Of a stretch of DNA of 64,000 bases, positions 1 to 10,656 are shown piece by piece. Source of the stretch: Rhodoferax sp. GTDB taxonomy: Bacteria > Pseudomonadota > Gammaproteobacteria > Burkholderiales > Burkholderiaceae_C. A program made the translations under genes and the position numbers. Each line of letters opens with the position of its first letter. Within the stretch, counting starts at the first letter, position 1. The DNA is taken from the NCBI RefSeq assembly GCF_012927445.1, contig NZ_JABBPD010000003.1, forward strand, positions 183,973 through 247,972. Reading direction: 5' to 3'. Below the pieces are notes generated by a model. The model did no database searches. It worked only from the letters and a program-made list of their open reading frames with translations, and had not been told where the DNA came from.

Positions 1-560
1 GACATGGCAGACGGATTTGCATAAGCCTGTTGCGCCATGGGTGCAGACAAGGGTTTTTTACGCGTCAAAAAGAGAGCAAGCGCAATCGCACCACCTCCCA
101 GTGCCAAAGCCAATGGCCAAGGAAAAGACGAAGCCGGGGCCGCAGGTGCTGAATACGCAGCAGGTGCGGCCGTCGCATTTGCCCGGTTGGGAGTGGCATT
201 GTTGGCGGGTGCGTTGCTTTTGGCGGCCAGCTGGGTACGCAGCGCTTGCACCGCTTCAGGTTTGGCAAAAGGCAGGGCCGGAGCCAGCTTTTCGGCCATC
301 GCCAGCGATTCACGCGCATGGCTTACCTTGCCTTGGCGCGCGAACAGTTCGGCCTGGACAAAATGGGCCTTGGCACTGCCCGGATGGGCGACCAGCACTT
401 GTTGCATCATGACCTGCGCCTGCTCCAAGCGCCCGGCCTGGGCCTCCGCGTAGACCTGTTTCAGGGTGGGTTCTGACTGCGCCATGGCGAAGCCAGCGCC
501 CAGCAATGCGCCGACCAGCAGCCATTTGCCCAAGCGCTGCTTGATTGATCCGTTGAACAT
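1..560 (-). CDS. TPR-like exported protein, C-terminus runs off the left edge of the window (partial)
   Basis: Reading minus strand from ATG at 560: MFNGSIKQRLGKWLLVGALLGAGFAMAQSEPTLKQVYAEAQAGRLEQAQVMMQQVLVAHPGSAKAHFVQAELFARQGK...; signal peptide and TPR-like helices; no stop before the window edge. Confidence 0.7.
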   Translation of the reverse strand, partial: MFNGSIKQRLGKWLLVGALLGAGFAMAQSEPTLKQVYAEAQAGRLEQAQVMMQQVLVAHPGSAKAHFVQAELFARQGKVSHARESLAMAEKLAPALPFAKPEAVQALRTQLAAKSNAPANNATPNRANATAAPAAYSAPAAPASSFPWPLALALGGGAIALALFLTRKKPLSAPMAQQAYANPSAM

Positions 561-663
561 AACGTTTTAGCCCTTAAAAGGAAGTTAACTGACTTGGCCG
601 AGATGGTGGCACTTGTTCGAAAAACAAGTGTGCGAGTGACGTTGCTTAATCAAAACCTGAAGC

Positions 664-722
664 CAAACAGGCCTCCAGCCCTCAGTCAGATTGCGCAATG
701 CGCTATTGTTTATATAGCAAAC
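664..722 (-). repeat. Dispersed Comamonadaceae-type repeat, copy A
   Basis: Minus strand TTGCTATATAAACAATAGCGCATTGCGCAATCTGACTGAGGGCTGGAGGCCTGTTT. Confidence 0.7.
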
Positions 723-1772
723 TCAAAACTCTTCGGTATCGACTTCGCTGTTACCCAGCGCGTTGTAGCGGCTGCCGACCACCGTGTTTTGATTGATCAA
801 CGCGTCCAGCTTGGCCAGCGTGGCCGGGCTTAGGCGCACATCCGCCGCCGCCAGGTCTTCGCCCAAGTGCGACAAACTGGTGGTGCCGGGGATAGGAATG
901 ATGTGCGCCGCTTTGTGCAGCAACCAGGCCAGCGCCAACTGCGAGGGGCTGCATCCAACGTCTTTCGCCACGGCGTTGTAAGCAGGCAATAGCTTGAGAT
1001 TGGCTGCGTAGTTGCCAGGCGCAAAACGCGGCATGGTGCGACGGATATCTTTGGCATCCAGCGTGCTCACGTCGTGCAACTGACCACACAGGAAGCCACG
1101 CGCCACCGGGCTGAAGGCCACAAAGGCCACGCCGAGTTCTTTGCAGGCGTCAAGCACGGCAATTTCGGGGTTACGTGTCCACAGCGAATACTCAGTTTGC
1201 AGCGCCGCAATCGGGTGAACGGCATGCGCTTTGCGCAGGGTCGCGGCCGACACTTCGCTCAGGCCAATGCTCTGGATGTAGCCTTTACGTACCAGGTCAC
1301 TCAACGCGCCCACACTGTCTTCAATCGGTACTTTTTTGTCCCAGCGGTGCAGGTAATACAGGTCAATCACATTGGTCTGCAGGCGGCGCAGGCTGTCTTC
1401 GCAAGACTTTCGGATGACATCCGGGCGACCGTCGATGACGCGCACCAGTTTGCCGTCGCCGTTCAAGTCCAGCCCCTGCATGCCGCATTTGCTGGCCAGA
1501 GTGAACTTCTGCCGGTGCGGCTTCAAGACCTTGCCGACCAGCGTTTCATTGGCGCCAAAACCGTAAAGCGTGGCGGTGTCGAACAGCGTCACTCCGGCGT
1601 CGAGTGCGGTCAGCAGCACGCGCTCGCCCTGCTCTGCCGACACCGGCGCGCCGTAGGCATGGCTCAGGTTCATGCAGCCCAGGCCGATGGCAGAGACTTG
1701 GAAGGGGCCGAGTTTTCTTGTTTGCATACTTATTCCTTGAGAGGGTTTGCCCGAGAGTTTAGGGGCGCTCAC
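723..1772 (-). CDS. Aldo/keto reductase
   Basis: 349 aa ORF with AKR motifs (GLGCMNLSHAYG, DTATLYG, YYLHRWD, GLSEV, IPIPGTT). Confidence 0.9.
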   Translation of the reverse strand: MSAPKLSGKPSQGISMQTRKLGPFQVSAIGLGCMNLSHAYGAPVSAEQGERVLLTALDAGVTLFDTATLYGFGANETLVGKVLKPHRQKFTLASKCGMQGLDLNGDGKLVRVIDGRPDVIRKSCEDSLRRLQTNVIDLYYLHRWDKKVPIEDSVGALSDLVRKGYIQSIGLSEVSAATLRKAHAVHPIAALQTEYSLWTRNPEIAVLDACKELGVAFVAFSPVARGFLCGQLHDVSTLDAKDIRRTMPRFAPGNYAANLKLLPAYNAVAKDVGCSPSQLALAWLLHKAAHIIPIPGTTSLSHLGEDLAAADVRLSPATLAKLDALINQNTVVGSRYNALGNSEVDTEEF

Positions 1773-1845
1773 CCTGAATATCTGCCATAAATCCGGTTAA
1801 TATGAACAATATTTAGCACACTTATCTGTACAAAGGAGATTGATC

Positions 1846-2163
1846 ATGGGAATTGCCGTCCGCGACATCGTCGCTTTTTCAGAAGCCCGCACCCATTTTT
1901 CCCGCCTGGTGGACGAGGTGTGCCAGGGGGCTGAAAAAATCATCACCAGAAACGGCGAACCCGCTGTCGCCATGATCGACGCCAAACGGCTCGACTACTA
2001 CCACCAACTGGAGCGTGACCGGGGCCACCTGATGCTGATTGACGAGGTGGAGAAAGGCTTGGCCGACATTGCTGCGGGGCGTACGGGTGATGCCGAGGAG
2101 TATCTGGCCGCAATCAAGACGCGCCGCGCCAACCGGAATCTTCCAGCCAAGACCGGCTCTTGA
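1846..2163 (+). CDS. Type II toxin-antitoxin antitoxin, Phd/YefM family
   Basis: MGIAVRDIVAFSEARTHFSRLVDEVCQGAEKIITRNGEPAVAMIDAKRLDYY; directly upstream of and overlapping a RelE/ParE-like ORF. Confidence 0.8.
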   Translation: MGIAVRDIVAFSEARTHFSRLVDEVCQGAEKIITRNGEPAVAMIDAKRLDYYHQLERDRGHLMLIDEVEKGLADIAAGRTGDAEEYLAAIKTRRANRNLPAKTGS

Positions 2164-2549
2164 TGCAAATCCGCTACACCAACAACCTCACGGCCAATCT
2201 GCAAGGCATTGAAGCTTTTTGGGACGAATGCCAGTTTCCCAACGGCTTTGACCGATTGGTCAATGAACTTAGCGAGCCGGTTATTGCCAACCTGAAGCGC
2301 CACCCGCGTCTGGGCCGCAACTTTTTGCAGCGTCAAACCAAGTCCATTGAGACCCAGGCGCGGCTGCAAAAGCTCGATGCGCTGCTGAGCACCTTGAACA
2401 CCGACATAAAAGCCGCCGAAATCCGTGAGTACGTGATGACGGACTACCTGCTGCTGTATGCACTGGTGAGTGACGTGATTTACCTGCTGGCGATCAAGCG
2501 TCAAAAGCAACTGTCGTTTGCATTGGACGACGTTTTATCTGAAACGTGA
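2163..2549 (+). CDS. RelE/ParE-like toxin of type II TA system
   Basis: TGATG overlap with the antitoxin stop; ParE-like C-terminus (REYVMTDYLLLYALVSDVIYLLAIKRQKQLSFAL). Confidence 0.7.
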   Translation: MQIRYTNNLTANLQGIEAFWDECQFPNGFDRLVNELSEPVIANLKRHPRLGRNFLQRQTKSIETQARLQKLDALLSTLNTDIKAAEIREYVMTDYLLLYALVSDVIYLLAIKRQKQLSFALDDVLSET

Positions 2550-2550
2550 T

Positions 2551-2601
2551 TCAAAAACGATAGCAGCTTACGCAAAGCGCATAAGGGCTAGAGGCCTAAA
2601 A
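2551..2601 (+). repeat. Dispersed Comamonadaceae-type repeat, copy B
   Basis: GATAGCAGCTTACGCAAAGCGCATAAGGGCTAGAGGCCTAAAA. Confidence 0.7.
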
Positions 2602-2675
2602 CACTCGCAAAAATTGCAACACTGGCCGATGTTCATGCGCAAAAGGTGTTCACTGAACAAGGGCATTTAGTCGCG

Positions 2676-3635
2676 TCAGCCCGCGTTGAGTTGCTGCGCC
2701 AGATCGTGCAGCACCTGGTAGCACGGCAGCACATTGGCGACGCTGCTGTTGGGCTCACGGCCTTCGCGGATGGCCGCAAAAAACTCGCGGTCTTGCAGCT
2801 CAATGCCGTTCATGGAGACATCGACCTGGCTGACGTCGATTTTTTCGTCCTTGCCGTTGAACAGGTCGTCGTAGCGGGCCAGGTAGGTGGCGGTGTCGCC
2901 GATGTAGCGGAAGAAGGTGCCGAGCGGGCCGTCATTGTTAAACGACAGGCTCAAGGTGCAGATCGCGCCATTGGCGGCCTTGAGTTGAATGCTCATGTCC
3001 ATCGCAATGCCCAGAACCGGGTGAATCGGACCCTGCATGGCATTGGCCTTGACGATCGGGCTGCCGCACTGGTAGGCGAACAAATCCACGGTGTGCGCCG
3101 CGTGGTGCCACAGCAGGTGATCGGTCCATGAGCGGGCCTGGCCAAGCGCGTTCATGTTGCTGCGGCGAAAAAAGTAGGTTTGTACATCCATTTGCTGGAT
3201 GTTGAAGCGGCCGGCCGCGATTTCTTGGTGCACGTACTGATGGCTGGGGTTGAAGCGGCGGGTGTGGCCGCACATCGCCACCAGACCGCTGGTCTTGGCG
3301 AGCGCTGCCACGTCTTGCGCACCTTGCAGCGTATCGGCCAGGGGAATTTCAACTTGCACATGCTTGCCGGCCTTCAGGCAGGCGATGCTTTGCGCGGCGT
3401 GCATTTGGGTTGGTGTGCACAAGATGACAGCATCCACCTCTTTCAACGCCAGACTGTCTTCGAGCTGGGTGGTGACGTGGCCGATGCCGTATTGGGCCGC
3501 GATTTGCAGGGTCTTTTCCAGATCGCGGCTGATCAGCGAGACGACCTCGACACCGTCAATTTTTTGGATACCGTCGAGGTGTTTGATGCCGAAGGCACCG
3601 GCGCCCGCGAGGGCGACTTTGATGGTTTTGCTCAT
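2676..3635 (-). CDS. ligC: 4-carboxy-2-hydroxymuconate-6-semialdehyde dehydrogenase (Gfo/Idh/MocA fold)
   Basis: 319 aa; KVALAGAGAFGIKHLDGIQ Rossmann start; adjacent to ligAB. Confidence 0.88.
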   Translation of the reverse strand: MSKTIKVALAGAGAFGIKHLDGIQKIDGVEVVSLISRDLEKTLQIAAQYGIGHVTTQLEDSLALKEVDAVILCTPTQMHAAQSIACLKAGKHVQVEIPLADTLQGAQDVAALAKTSGLVAMCGHTRRFNPSHQYVHQEIAAGRFNIQQMDVQTYFFRRSNMNALGQARSWTDHLLWHHAAHTVDLFAYQCGSPIVKANAMQGPIHPVLGIAMDMSIQLKAANGAICTLSLSFNNDGPLGTFFRYIGDTATYLARYDDLFNGKDEKIDVSQVDVSMNGIELQDREFFAAIREGREPNSSVANVLPCYQVLHDLAQQLNAG

Positions 3636-4935
<1,300 letters not shown>

Positions 4936-4944
4936 GGAGCATCC

Positions 4945-5907
4945 TTAATCAGTTGAGGACCGAGCTTGCACTGCGTGCTGCGGTCCGTCCCGCAAGGCCT
5001 CATCATTCCAGTACAGACGCGTTGGATTGTCGACCAGCAGTTTTTGCTGCAACTCGGGCGTGGTGGCGATGTGGGGGATGAAGTCCACCAGCAGGCCGTC
5101 GTCGGGCATGTGGTCTTTCAGATTCGGGTGTGGCCAGTCGGTGCCCCACAACACGCGATCGGGAAAGGTTTCGACCAGACGCTTGGCAAAAGGCACCACA
5201 TCAGCGTAAGCGTTTTGTTCGCCATTCAGGGCTTTGGGGCCACTCAGGCTCAGGCGCTCGGGACAGCTGACCTTGCTCCAGATGTTGCCGTGTTCGCGCA
5301 TCATCTTGACGAACAACTCAAACTCGGGGCCGTCCACCGGCTTGCTCACATCGGGGCGACCCATGTGGTCCACCACCACGGTGGTGGGCAGCGCGGTGAA
5401 GAAATCGTACAACTCGGGCAGGTCTTGCGCCTCAAAGTAGACCACCACATGCCAGCCCAGCGGCGCGATGCGGTTGGCAATCTCCAGCAACACCTCACGC
5501 GGCGTGAAGTCGGCCAGCCGTTTGACGAAGTTGAAGCGCGTGCCGCGCACCCCGGCGGCGTGCATGGCTTGCAGCTCGGCATCGGTCACCTGGCGGTTGA
5601 CGGTGGCGACGCCGCGCGCCTTGTTGTTGGAAGCTTTCAACGCATCGACCAGGGCCCGGTTGTCGCTGCCGTGGCAGGTGGCCTGCACGATCACGTTCTT
5701 GTCAAAGCCCAGGTGGTCGCGCAAGGCGAACAGTTGTTCTTTGGATGCATCGCAGGGCGTGTACTTGCGCTCCGGTGCGTAGGGGAACTGGTCACCGGGG
5801 CCAAACACGTGGCAGTGCGCATCAACCGCGCCGGCAGGCAGGTTGAAGCGGGGTTGGCTCGGGCCGGCATACCAGTCCAGCCAGCCGGGGGTTTTCGTGA
5901 ATTCCAT
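4945..5907 (-). CDS. ligI: 2-pyrone-4,6-dicarboxylate lactonase (amidohydrolase family)
   Basis: 320 aa; VDAHCHVFGPGDQFPYAPERKYTP, VVDHMGRPD, LWGTDWPHPN. Confidence 0.92.
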   Translation of the reverse strand: MEFTKTPGWLDWYAGPSQPRFNLPAGAVDAHCHVFGPGDQFPYAPERKYTPCDASKEQLFALRDHLGFDKNVIVQATCHGSDNRALVDALKASNNKARGVATVNRQVTDAELQAMHAAGVRGTRFNFVKRLADFTPREVLLEIANRIAPLGWHVVVYFEAQDLPELYDFFTALPTTVVVDHMGRPDVSKPVDGPEFELFVKMMREHGNIWSKVSCPERLSLSGPKALNGEQNAYADVVPFAKRLVETFPDRVLWGTDWPHPNLKDHMPDDGLLVDFIPHIATTPELQQKLLVDNPTRLYWNDEALRDGPQHAVQARSSTD

Positions 5908-5920
5908 GTGTTTTCTGAAT

Positions 5921-5986
5921 TATTGCTATCAAATAAATAGCTTCTTACGCAATATTTGCGGGGGCTATAGGCTTATTTGTTCAAAT
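5921..5986 (+). repeat. Dispersed Comamonadaceae-type repeat, copy C
   Basis: TTGCTATCAAATAAATAGCTTCTTACGCAATATTTGCGGGGGCTATAGGCTTATTTGTTCAAATG. Confidence 0.8.
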
Positions 5987-5994
5987 GCCATGAG

Positions 5995-6077
5995 CCTGGG
6001 CGGTAGAGCGTTCTGTGCAGGTAAAAGGAGAAGGCCACAGGCCGGGGGACACGGAACAGAACGCTCTGCCGCCCAGG
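5995..6077 (-). other. Long inverted repeat / stem-loop between the ligK and ligI homologues
   Basis: CCTGGGCGGTAGAGCGTTCTG (5995-6015) vs CAGAACGCTCTGCCGCCCAGG (6057-6077): 21-bp arms, one mismatch, 41-nt loop. Confidence 0.85.
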
Positions 6078-6080
6078 CGC

Positions 6081-6776
6081 TTAGTCAACATAACGCAGCC
6101 CGGCTTTCTCCAGGCCTTCACGCATCTTGTAGTAATCCAGCCCCAGCACGCCGGAGGCAAAGATGGCGCGCTTGTCGCCTTCGAAGCTCTCCCGTTTTTC
6201 AGCCGCATCGGCCACTTGCTGGGCAATGGCGGCAGGCACCACAACCACACCGTCCACATCGGCAATCACCACATCACCAGGGTTGACGATGGCGCCCGCG
6301 CACACGATCTGGATGTTGACCGAGCCCAAGGTGGCCTTGATCGTGCCTTTGGCGTGAATGGCTTTGCTGAACACCGGGAAACCCATCTTTTCCAGGTCCG
6401 CCACATCGCGCACGCCTGCGTCAATGATCAAACCCATGGCGCCACGCGCCTGAAAACTGGTGGCCAGCAGGTCGCCAAAGAAACCATCTTCGTTGTCGGT
6501 GGTGCAGGCGGCCACGGCCACGTCACCGGGCTGCAGTTGTTCGGCCGCGACGTGCATCATCCAGTTGTCGCCAGGTTGCAGCAGGATGGTGACCGCGGTG
6601 CCACAGATTTTGGCGCCGCTGTAAATCGGGCGCATACAGGGCTTCATCAGCCCGACGCGGCCCATGGCCTCGTGGATGGTGGCCACGCCAAAGCGGGAGA
6701 GTTTTTCCACCGCTGCTTTGTCGGCGCGGACGATCTTGCGGTTGACGATACCGAGGTTGTTCATGGGGGTGCTCAT
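6081..6776 (-). CDS. ligK: 4-carboxy-4-hydroxy-2-oxoadipate aldolase / oxaloacetate decarboxylase (RraA-like)
   Basis: 231 aa RraA-like fold; [29 protein letters not shown]; operon context. Confidence 0.9.
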   Translation of the reverse strand: MSTPMNNLGIVNRKIVRADKAAVEKLSRFGVATIHEAMGRVGLMKPCMRPIYSGAKICGTAVTILLQPGDNWMMHVAAEQLQPGDVAVAACTTDNEDGFFGDLLATSFQARGAMGLIIDAGVRDVADLEKMGFPVFSKAIHAKGTIKATLGSVNIQIVCAGAIVNPGDVVIADVDGVVVVPAAIAQQVADAAEKRESFEGDKRAIFASGVLGLDYYKMREGLEKAGLRYVD

Positions 6777-6806
6777 GGTGATTTCCAGCTGGTCGGATTG
6801 AATAGA

Positions 6807-7874
6807 TTACTTGTTTTTCGCCTTCAGCGCCGCATCCAGACGCGGGAACACGCGGCGCGCGTTGCCTTCGTAAATCTGGAAACGGTCTGCGTCGCTCAGA
6901 ATTTTGGACGCTTCGATGTAGCGCTTGGTGTCATCAAAGTAATGGCCGGTTTCCGGGTCAATGCCGCGCACCGCACCAATCATCTCGCTGGCAAACAACA
7001 CGTTTTTCACCGGGATCACGGTGTTGAGCAAGTCGATACCGGGCTGGTGGTAAACGCAGGTGTCAAAAAAGATATTGTTCAGCAGGTGGTCTTGCAACAG
7101 CGGCTTTTTCAGCTCTTGCGCCAGGCCGCGGAAGCGACCCCAGTGGTAAGGCACGGCGCCGCCGCCATGCGGGATCAGGAACTTGAGCGTCGGAAATTCC
7201 TTGAACAAATCACTGGTCAGGCACTGCATGAAGGCCGTCGTGTCGGCATTCAGGTAATGGGCGCCGGTGGTATGAAAGCAGCTGTTGCAGCTGGTGCTGA
7301 CGTGAATCATGGCCGGGATGTCGTACTCCACCATCTTCTCGTAAATCGGGTACCAAGCCTTGTCGCTCAGCGGCGGCGAGGTCCAGTGGCCACCGCTCGG
7401 GTCCGGGTTCAGGTTGATGCCGACGTTGCCGTATTCCTTGACGCATTTTTCCAGCTCGGGGATGCAAGTGGCGGGGTCCACGCCGGGACTCTGCGGCAGC
7501 ATGGCGGCGGGCACGAAGTTGTCGGGGAACAGCTGCGCCACGCGGTAGCACAACTCGTTGCAGATCGCCGCCCAGGTGCTGGAGACATTGAAGTCGCCGA
7601 TGTGGTGCGCCATGAAGCTGGCACGCGGGCTGAAGATGGTGAGGTCGCTGCCACGCTCTTTCATCAGGCGCAACTGGTTGAGTTCGATGGTCTCAATCAG
7701 CTCGTCGTCGCTGATTTTGAGGTCCGCCACCTTGGGCATCAGGGCGGCGTCCTTGATGCCGGCAATCTGCTGGTTGCGCCAGTTTTCCAGCGACTTGGGG
7801 GCGGTGGTGTAGTGGCCGTGGCAATCGATGATGAGGGGCTTGGCTTGGCTCATGGGGGTCTCCGAAATGTTCAT
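6807..7874 (-). CDS. ligJ: 4-oxalomesaconate hydratase (amidohydrolase family)
   Basis: 355 aa; LIIDCHGHYTTAPK, FLIPHGGGAVPYHWGRFRG; operon context. Confidence 0.9.
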   Translation of the reverse strand: MNISETPMSQAKPLIIDCHGHYTTAPKSLENWRNQQIAGIKDAALMPKVADLKISDDELIETIELNQLRLMKERGSDLTIFSPRASFMAHHIGDFNVSSTWAAICNELCYRVAQLFPDNFVPAAMLPQSPGVDPATCIPELEKCVKEYGNVGINLNPDPSGGHWTSPPLSDKAWYPIYEKMVEYDIPAMIHVSTSCNSCFHTTGAHYLNADTTAFMQCLTSDLFKEFPTLKFLIPHGGGAVPYHWGRFRGLAQELKKPLLQDHLLNNIFFDTCVYHQPGIDLLNTVIPVKNVLFASEMIGAVRGIDPETGHYFDDTKRYIEASKILSDADRFQIYEGNARRVFPRLDAALKAKNK

Positions 7875-7884
7875 GTGACGTCAA

Positions 7885-7947
7885 AATTTATAAGAAATAG
7901 GGCTCTAGCTCTTATGGACAGTGCGCATACAGCTATCATTTTTGAGT
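7885..7947 (-). repeat. Dispersed Comamonadaceae-type repeat, copy D
   Basis: Minus strand ATGATAGCTGTATGCGCACTGTCCATAAGAGCTAGAGCCCTATTTCTTATAA. Confidence 0.6.
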
Positions 7948-9060
7948 AAACACAGCGCTGGGTACCATCACTTCACCCCGCATGATCAGGCGTGCGGTGC
8001 GCAGCAGCGCAGCGCGCGTCACCTTTTGCGGATCGGCCGGGTCCAAGCCCAGCTCGACGCTGAATTCCCCGCTGGGGTGCTCCACCGACACGACCTTGGT
8101 GTCGCCTGCGTTGATCACCGCCACACCGTCGCAGACCGAGCCCGTGAGCACGCAAGCCGTGCCCACGGTGACAGCCGCCAACACGCCAATGGCGTCATGG
8201 CACACATGCGGAATGAAGCTGCGGGTACACAAACTGCCGCCTTCGCGCGGCGCAGCAATCAGCGTCATCTTGGGGTAATTCTTGGTAGTCACATCGCCCA
8301 GGCCCATCAAATGCCCGGTTTGGATGCGCAGCGCTTCGATGCGGGTTTTGAGTGCCATGTCGGCATTCAACTCGGCCACCGTCTCGTAGCCGGTGCGCCC
8401 CACATCGCTGGCTTTGAACATCACCAAAGGCATGCCGTTGTCGATGCAGGTCACGGGCAAAGTAAACGGCTCAAAGCCGTCGCCCGCCACCGTCACCACA
8501 TCCAGCACCTTGCCCGTCGGCAGCAAGCCGGCGCACACCGAGCCGGCGGTGTCCAGAAAATTGATGGTGATGGGTGCCGCAGTGCCGGGCACGCCGTCAA
8601 TTTTGGCGTCGCCGTCGTACCGCACCTGGCGGCCACTTGGGGTCATGGGGGTTTGCACCGTCACGTCGCATTGCATGTCGGTGTTCAGCGTCAGCACGCG
8701 CACCGTGGTGGTGTCGCCTTGTGCCTCAATCAAGCCGCGCTCCAGCGCAAACGGCACCACGGCCGCCAGCATGTTGCCGCAGTTGGGGGTGGTGTCCACG
8801 GTCGCCTTGTCGGGCTGCAACTGCGCAAACAAGAAATCCAGCGCCACACCAGGCACCTTGCTGCGGCTCACAATACCGACCTTGCTGGTCAGGGGGTGGG
8901 CACCGCCCAAACCGTCTATTTGCCGCTTGTCGGGCGAGCCCATGACGGCCAGCAGAACGCGGTCACGGGTGGCGATGTCAGCCGGCAGGTCCGAGGCTAA
9001 AAAGAAGGGGCCGCGCGAACTGCCGCCGCGCATGAATAAGGTGGGGATTGCGGTTTGCAT
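7936..9060 (-). CDS. galD: 4-oxalomesaconate tautomerase (PrpF family)
   Basis: 374 aa; PrpF-type MRGGSSRGPFFLASDLP, PNCGNMLAAVVPFALE; first gene of the operon (pmdU position). Confidence 0.88.
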   Translation of the reverse strand: MQTAIPTLFMRGGSSRGPFFLASDLPADIATRDRVLLAVMGSPDKRQIDGLGGAHPLTSKVGIVSRSKVPGVALDFLFAQLQPDKATVDTTPNCGNMLAAVVPFALERGLIEAQGDTTTVRVLTLNTDMQCDVTVQTPMTPSGRQVRYDGDAKIDGVPGTAAPITINFLDTAGSVCAGLLPTGKVLDVVTVAGDGFEPFTLPVTCIDNGMPLVMFKASDVGRTGYETVAELNADMALKTRIEALRIQTGHLMGLGDVTTKNYPKMTLIAAPREGGSLCTRSFIPHVCHDAIGVLAAVTVGTACVLTGSVCDGVAVINAGDTKVVSVEHPSGEFSVELGLDPADPQKVTRAALLRTARLIMRGEVMVPSAVFTQK

Positions 9061-9152
9061 GGCGGTATTTTGTCCAGAAGGGCTACCGCTGTTAAGCCAG
9101 TGAAGCGACTAGCAGTTATCTCAAATCGACATAACGATGAATAAGCTATTCA
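9050..9152. repeat. Direct repeat DR-1: galD start plus upstream region
   Basis: gcggtttgcatggcggtattttgtccagaa...gttaag...gactagcagttat...cataacgatgaataagctattc, matched at 13988-14092. Confidence 0.75.
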
Positions 9153-9203
9153 ATCCAAGAGTGATATTGCCGATTGAATACATTCGTGTCTATTTCAGAT
9201 GCA

Positions 9204-9911
9204 TCAGTGCGCCGTCACGCCCAGCCAACTGTCGAGCAAGGCTCGATCATTGAGCAAGGTGTCGCTGCTCCCCTGGAAAACGCCCTTGCCTCGTTCCAGC
9301 ACCAAGGCCTGGCGCGTCAGCGGCAGAATCTGACGGGCATGCTGCTCCACCAGAATGACCGCCATGCCACTTTCCTCGGTCAGCCGCTTGATGATGGACA
9401 GCAATTCCTGCACGATCAGCGGCGCCAGGCCTTCCAGCGGCTCATCCAGCAGCAGCAGTTTGGGGTTCAGCATCAAGGCCCGCCCAATGGCCAGCATCTG
9501 CTGCTCGCCACCGGAGAGCTGGTTGCCCATGTTCTTGCGCCGCTCGTTCAGGCGCGGGAACATCGCATAGATTTTTTCCAGGTTCCAGGCACCCTTGGTG
9601 GCCACCACGGTCAGGTTCTCTTCGACCGAGAGCGAGGGGAAGATGTCTCTTTCTTGCGGCACCCAGCCCAGGCCCAGGTGCGCCCGGGCGTGAGCCGGCA
9701 CTTTGCTGAGGTCTTGCCCAGCAAAGCGCATGCTCCCGGATTTGTAGTGGGTCGCGCCCATCAGGGTGGACAGCAAGGTGGTCTTGCCCATGCCGTTGCG
9801 GCCCAGCAGGGAGAGACTGTCGCCCTCCTCCAGCGTGAACGAAATGCCTTCCAGCACCACGGCCTCACCGTAGCCGGCCCACACGTTGTCAAGTCGCAGT
9901 AATTCAGCCAC
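9204..9911 (-). CDS. livF: Branched-chain-type ABC transporter ATP-binding protein (LivF)
   Basis: Walker A GRNGMGKTT, signature LSGGEQQM, Walker B LLLLDEP. Confidence 0.92.
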   Translation of the reverse strand: MAELLRLDNVWAGYGEAVVLEGISFTLEEGDSLSLLGRNGMGKTTLLSTLMGATHYKSGSMRFAGQDLSKVPAHARAHLGLGWVPQERDIFPSLSVEENLTVVATKGAWNLEKIYAMFPRLNERRKNMGNQLSGGEQQMLAIGRALMLNPKLLLLDEPLEGLAPLIVQELLSIIKRLTEESGMAVILVEQHARQILPLTRQALVLERGKGVFQGSSDTLLNDRALLDSWLGVTAH

Positions 9912-10656
9912 AAACGGCCTCCCCTAAATAAACTTCTTTCACCTTGGGATCATTGGCAATGGCCTCGGGCGTGCCCTGTGTCAGCAAGGCGCCGTTGACC
10001 AGCACCGAGATTTGATCGGCAAAGCGGAACACCAAGTCCATGTCATGCTCAATCAGCAAAATGGTCACCTCGCGCGGCAAAGCGGCGATGGACTCAAACA
10101 GCTCCCGGCTTTCAGACGTCGGCACACCGGCGGCGGGTTCATCCAGTAGCAGTACTTGCGGTTTGGCCGCCAGGGCCAGGGCAATTTCAATCAGACGTTG
10201 CTTGCCATAGGCCAGGCTACGGGTTGGCGCATGCGCCACATCCAACAGACGCAGTTGCTCCAGCAGCTTGACGGCCTCGTCAATCGCGTCCGGATAGGCG
10301 CCCACCGGTTTCCAGAAACGGGCACCCAGTCCCAGCCGCTCATTGACCGCCATGATCACGGACTCCAGCACGGTCAGGTCGGCAAACAGCCGGTTGATCT
10401 GGAAGGTGCGCGCCAGACCCCGCTTGACGCGTTGGTGCTGGCCGAGCTGCGTGACATCGTCACCTTTCAGGATGACTTGCCCGCTGGTCGGTTCCAGAAA
10501 CCCGGTCAACAGGTTGATCAGTGTCGTCTTGCCGGCACCGTTGGGGCCGATCAAGGCGTGTCGCGCGCCCGCCTCGACATTCAGGTTGACCTCGTTGGTG
10601 GCAACGAAGCCGCCAAATTTTTTGATCAGGTTGCGGGTCTGCAGGGCGTAGTTCAT
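9904..10656 (-). CDS. livG: Branched-chain-type ABC transporter ATP-binding protein (LivG); start trimmed to MNYALQTRN
   Basis: Walker A GPNGAGKTT; the longer ORF overlaps livM, so the internal ATG is preferred. Confidence 0.9.
   Translation of the reverse strand: MNYALQTRNLIKKFGGFVATNEVNLNVEAGARHALIGPNGAGKTTLINLLTGFLEPTSGQVILKGDDVTQLGQHQRVKRGLARTFQINRLFADLTVLESVIMAVNERLGLGARFWKPVGAYPDAIDEAVKLLEQLRLLDVAHAPTRSLAYGKQRLIEIALALAAKPQVLLLDEPAAGVPTSESRELFESIAALPREVTILLIEHDMDLVFRFADQISVLVNGALLTQGTPEAIANDPKVKEVYLGEAVCG

Noticed and set aside
6015-7949. 644-aa plus-strand ORF antisense to ligK/ligJ
   Set aside because: Shadow ORF caused by GC-rich codon bias on the opposite strand; His/Val/Gly-rich with no domain
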